Shown: one piece after another, positions 63,481 through 64,000 of the stretch
How the letters are laid out: every line of letters starts with the position of its first letter
How positions within the stretch are numbered: position 1 is the first letter of the stretch
Assembly: GCF_009829085.1 (NCBI RefSeq)
Contig: NZ_WUQY01000016.1
Span: 19,103 to 83,102 of the forward strand
Direction of reading: 5' to 3'
Source of the DNA: Sphingobacterium bovisgrunnientis
GTDB taxonomy: Bacteria; Bacteroidota; Bacteroidia; Sphingobacteriales; Sphingobacteriaceae
Length of the DNA: 64,000 nt
Program-made: the position numbers and the translations under genes
The notes under the pieces: generated by a model
Told to the model about the DNA's origin: nothing
Databases searched by the model: none
What the model saw: the letters and a program-made list of their open reading frames with translations, nothing else

Positions 63481-63900
63481 ATGATTACAGCAGAGCGATA
63501 TCATGATATTTCATGTGGACATAGAGTAGTTGGGCACGAAGGAAAATGCAGATTTTTGCATGGGCATAATTATAGAATACATTTTGAAGTAGCAGCAGCA
63601 CAATTGGATGAGGTAGGTCGTGTTTTGGATTTTTCTGTTATCAAAGAAAAATTGTGTATGTGGCTTGAAGACAATTATGATCACAAGTTCTTGATTTGGG
63701 AAAATGATCCTATGCTTGAAGAATTACAAAAGCTTACAGCCGAAAGTCTAGTTATCGTCCCATTTAACCCAACAGCTGAAAATATTGCACAGCATCTCGT
63801 AGAAGTTATAGCACCGCAACAGCTCAGAGACACCGCTTGTACGCTTATCCGATGCAAAGTCGAAGAAACACAAAAGTGTTCGGCAACATATAAAAAATAA
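63481..63900 (+). CDS. queD: 6-carboxy-5,6,7,8-tetrahydropterin synthase (QueD family)
   Basis: A 139-residue T-fold enzyme. The zinc ligands are His14, His27 and His29, and the QueD-type CxxxHGH motif is present as CRFLHGH with catalytic Cys23. NYDHKFLIWE and the C-terminal VEETQKCSATY supply the other active-site residues. QueD converts dihydroneopterin triphosphate to carboxytetrahydropterin in queuosine synthesis; a 6-pyruvoyl-tetrahydropterin synthase role is the alternative. No other queuosine gene is in the window. Confidence 0.9.
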   Translation: MITAERYHDISCGHRVVGHEGKCRFLHGHNYRIHFEVAAAQLDEVGRVLDFSVIKEKLCMWLEDNYDHKFLIWENDPMLEELQKLTAESLVIVPFNPTAENIAQHLVEVIAPQQLRDTACTLIRCKVEETQKCSATYKK

Positions 63901-63922
63901 AGGAGAAACAATGTTTCTCCTT
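63900..63922 (+). terminator. Terminator after queD
   Basis: AAGGAGAAAC pairs perfectly with GTTTCTCCTT (10 bp, three-base loop), beginning at the stop codon. The T run after it is short. Confidence 0.6.
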
Positions 63923-63952
63923 ACTTGACTTTGGCTGTTTACTAGATATTTT

Positions 63953-63992
63953 AAAAAAAATGCGATGATTTTTGATTTATCGCATTTTTTTT
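63953..63992. terminator. Second terminator near the right edge
   Basis: AAAAAAAATGCGAT pairs with ATCGCATTTTTTTT around a 12-base loop, a textbook bidirectional terminator. It probably serves queD and a convergent gene beyond the window. Confidence 0.75.
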
Positions 63993-64000
63993 ATAACTTA

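Noticed and set aside
1..64000. CRISPR arrays, transposases, integrases, phage or toxin-antitoxin genes
   Set aside because: None seen on reading the translations and scanning for regular direct repeats.

Overview
The window is about 64 kb of AT-rich chromosome from a Bacteroidota bacterium, most likely of the family Sphingobacteriaceae (Sphingobacterium/Pedobacter-like). The grounds are a SusC/SusD pair, a GH76 enzyme, OMP_b-brl_3 and 6-bladed beta-propeller proteins, the transcarbamylase-type arginine pathway, an IPExxxVDY protein, zinc-free S14 and L36, and many Bacteroidota-type promoters (TTTG, about 19-20 bases, TAnnTTTG). No rRNA, tRNA, CRISPR array, transposase or phage gene was seen. 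The family assignment is inference from gene content.

Layout. 1-11.6 kb, minus strand: outer-membrane and carbohydrate genes. These are a 6-bladed beta-propeller protein, a large outer-membrane barrel, a GH76 mannanase-like enzyme, a SusC/SusD pair, and a gluconate-dehydrogenase-subunit-3-like lipoprotein with its GMC oxidoreductase (cut by the window edge). 11.8-17.4 kb, plus strand: FAH-family hydrolase, M23 peptidase, thiol peroxidase Bcp, MepB-like protein, glycyl-tRNA synthetase and a coiled-coil secreted protein. 17.5-22.3 kb, minus strand: arginine operon argD-argF'-argB-proC-argE, whose transcarbamylase carries Val at the residue that separates acetyl- from succinyl-ornithine specificity. 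22.5-23.9 kb: a secreted acetylxylan-esterase-like protein.

23.9-39.0 kb, minus strand: a merged S10/spc/alpha ribosomal cluster, rplC to rplQ, including secY, map, infA, rpmJ and rpoA. It starts at rplC without rpsJ, has a strong promoter, and has several hairpins in its widest internal gaps.

39.3-43.7 kb: decayed genes. A DUF3078 protein has a nonsense codon and a frameshift, a heparinase II/III-like lyase has one in-frame TAA, and a beta-helix gene is fused by deletion to the tail of a GH88 glucuronyl hydrolase. I read this as the remains of a uronic-acid polysaccharide locus.

44.0-52.3 kb, minus strand: CoA-binding protein, serine hydrolase, pdhC and pdhA, hisS, rnc, fabF and acpP. 52.5-54.6 kb, plus strand: IPExxxVDY protein and pyruvate kinase. 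55.1-57.6 kb: a histidine kinase/response regulator pair. 57.9-60.4 kb: a SAM-I riboswitch and metE. 60.6-63.9 kb: a 58-residue lipoprotein, a TPR-like protein, a frameshifted small ORF, a DUF4833-like secreted protein, an FMN-dependent alpha-hydroxy-acid dehydrogenase and QueD.

I did not find a clearly new multi-gene system. The best leads are the fresh pseudogene cluster, the Val90 transcarbamylase, the terminator-like hairpin inside the ribosomal operon, promoters that sit almost on start codons, and the frameshifted ORF at 61.4-61.7 kb.
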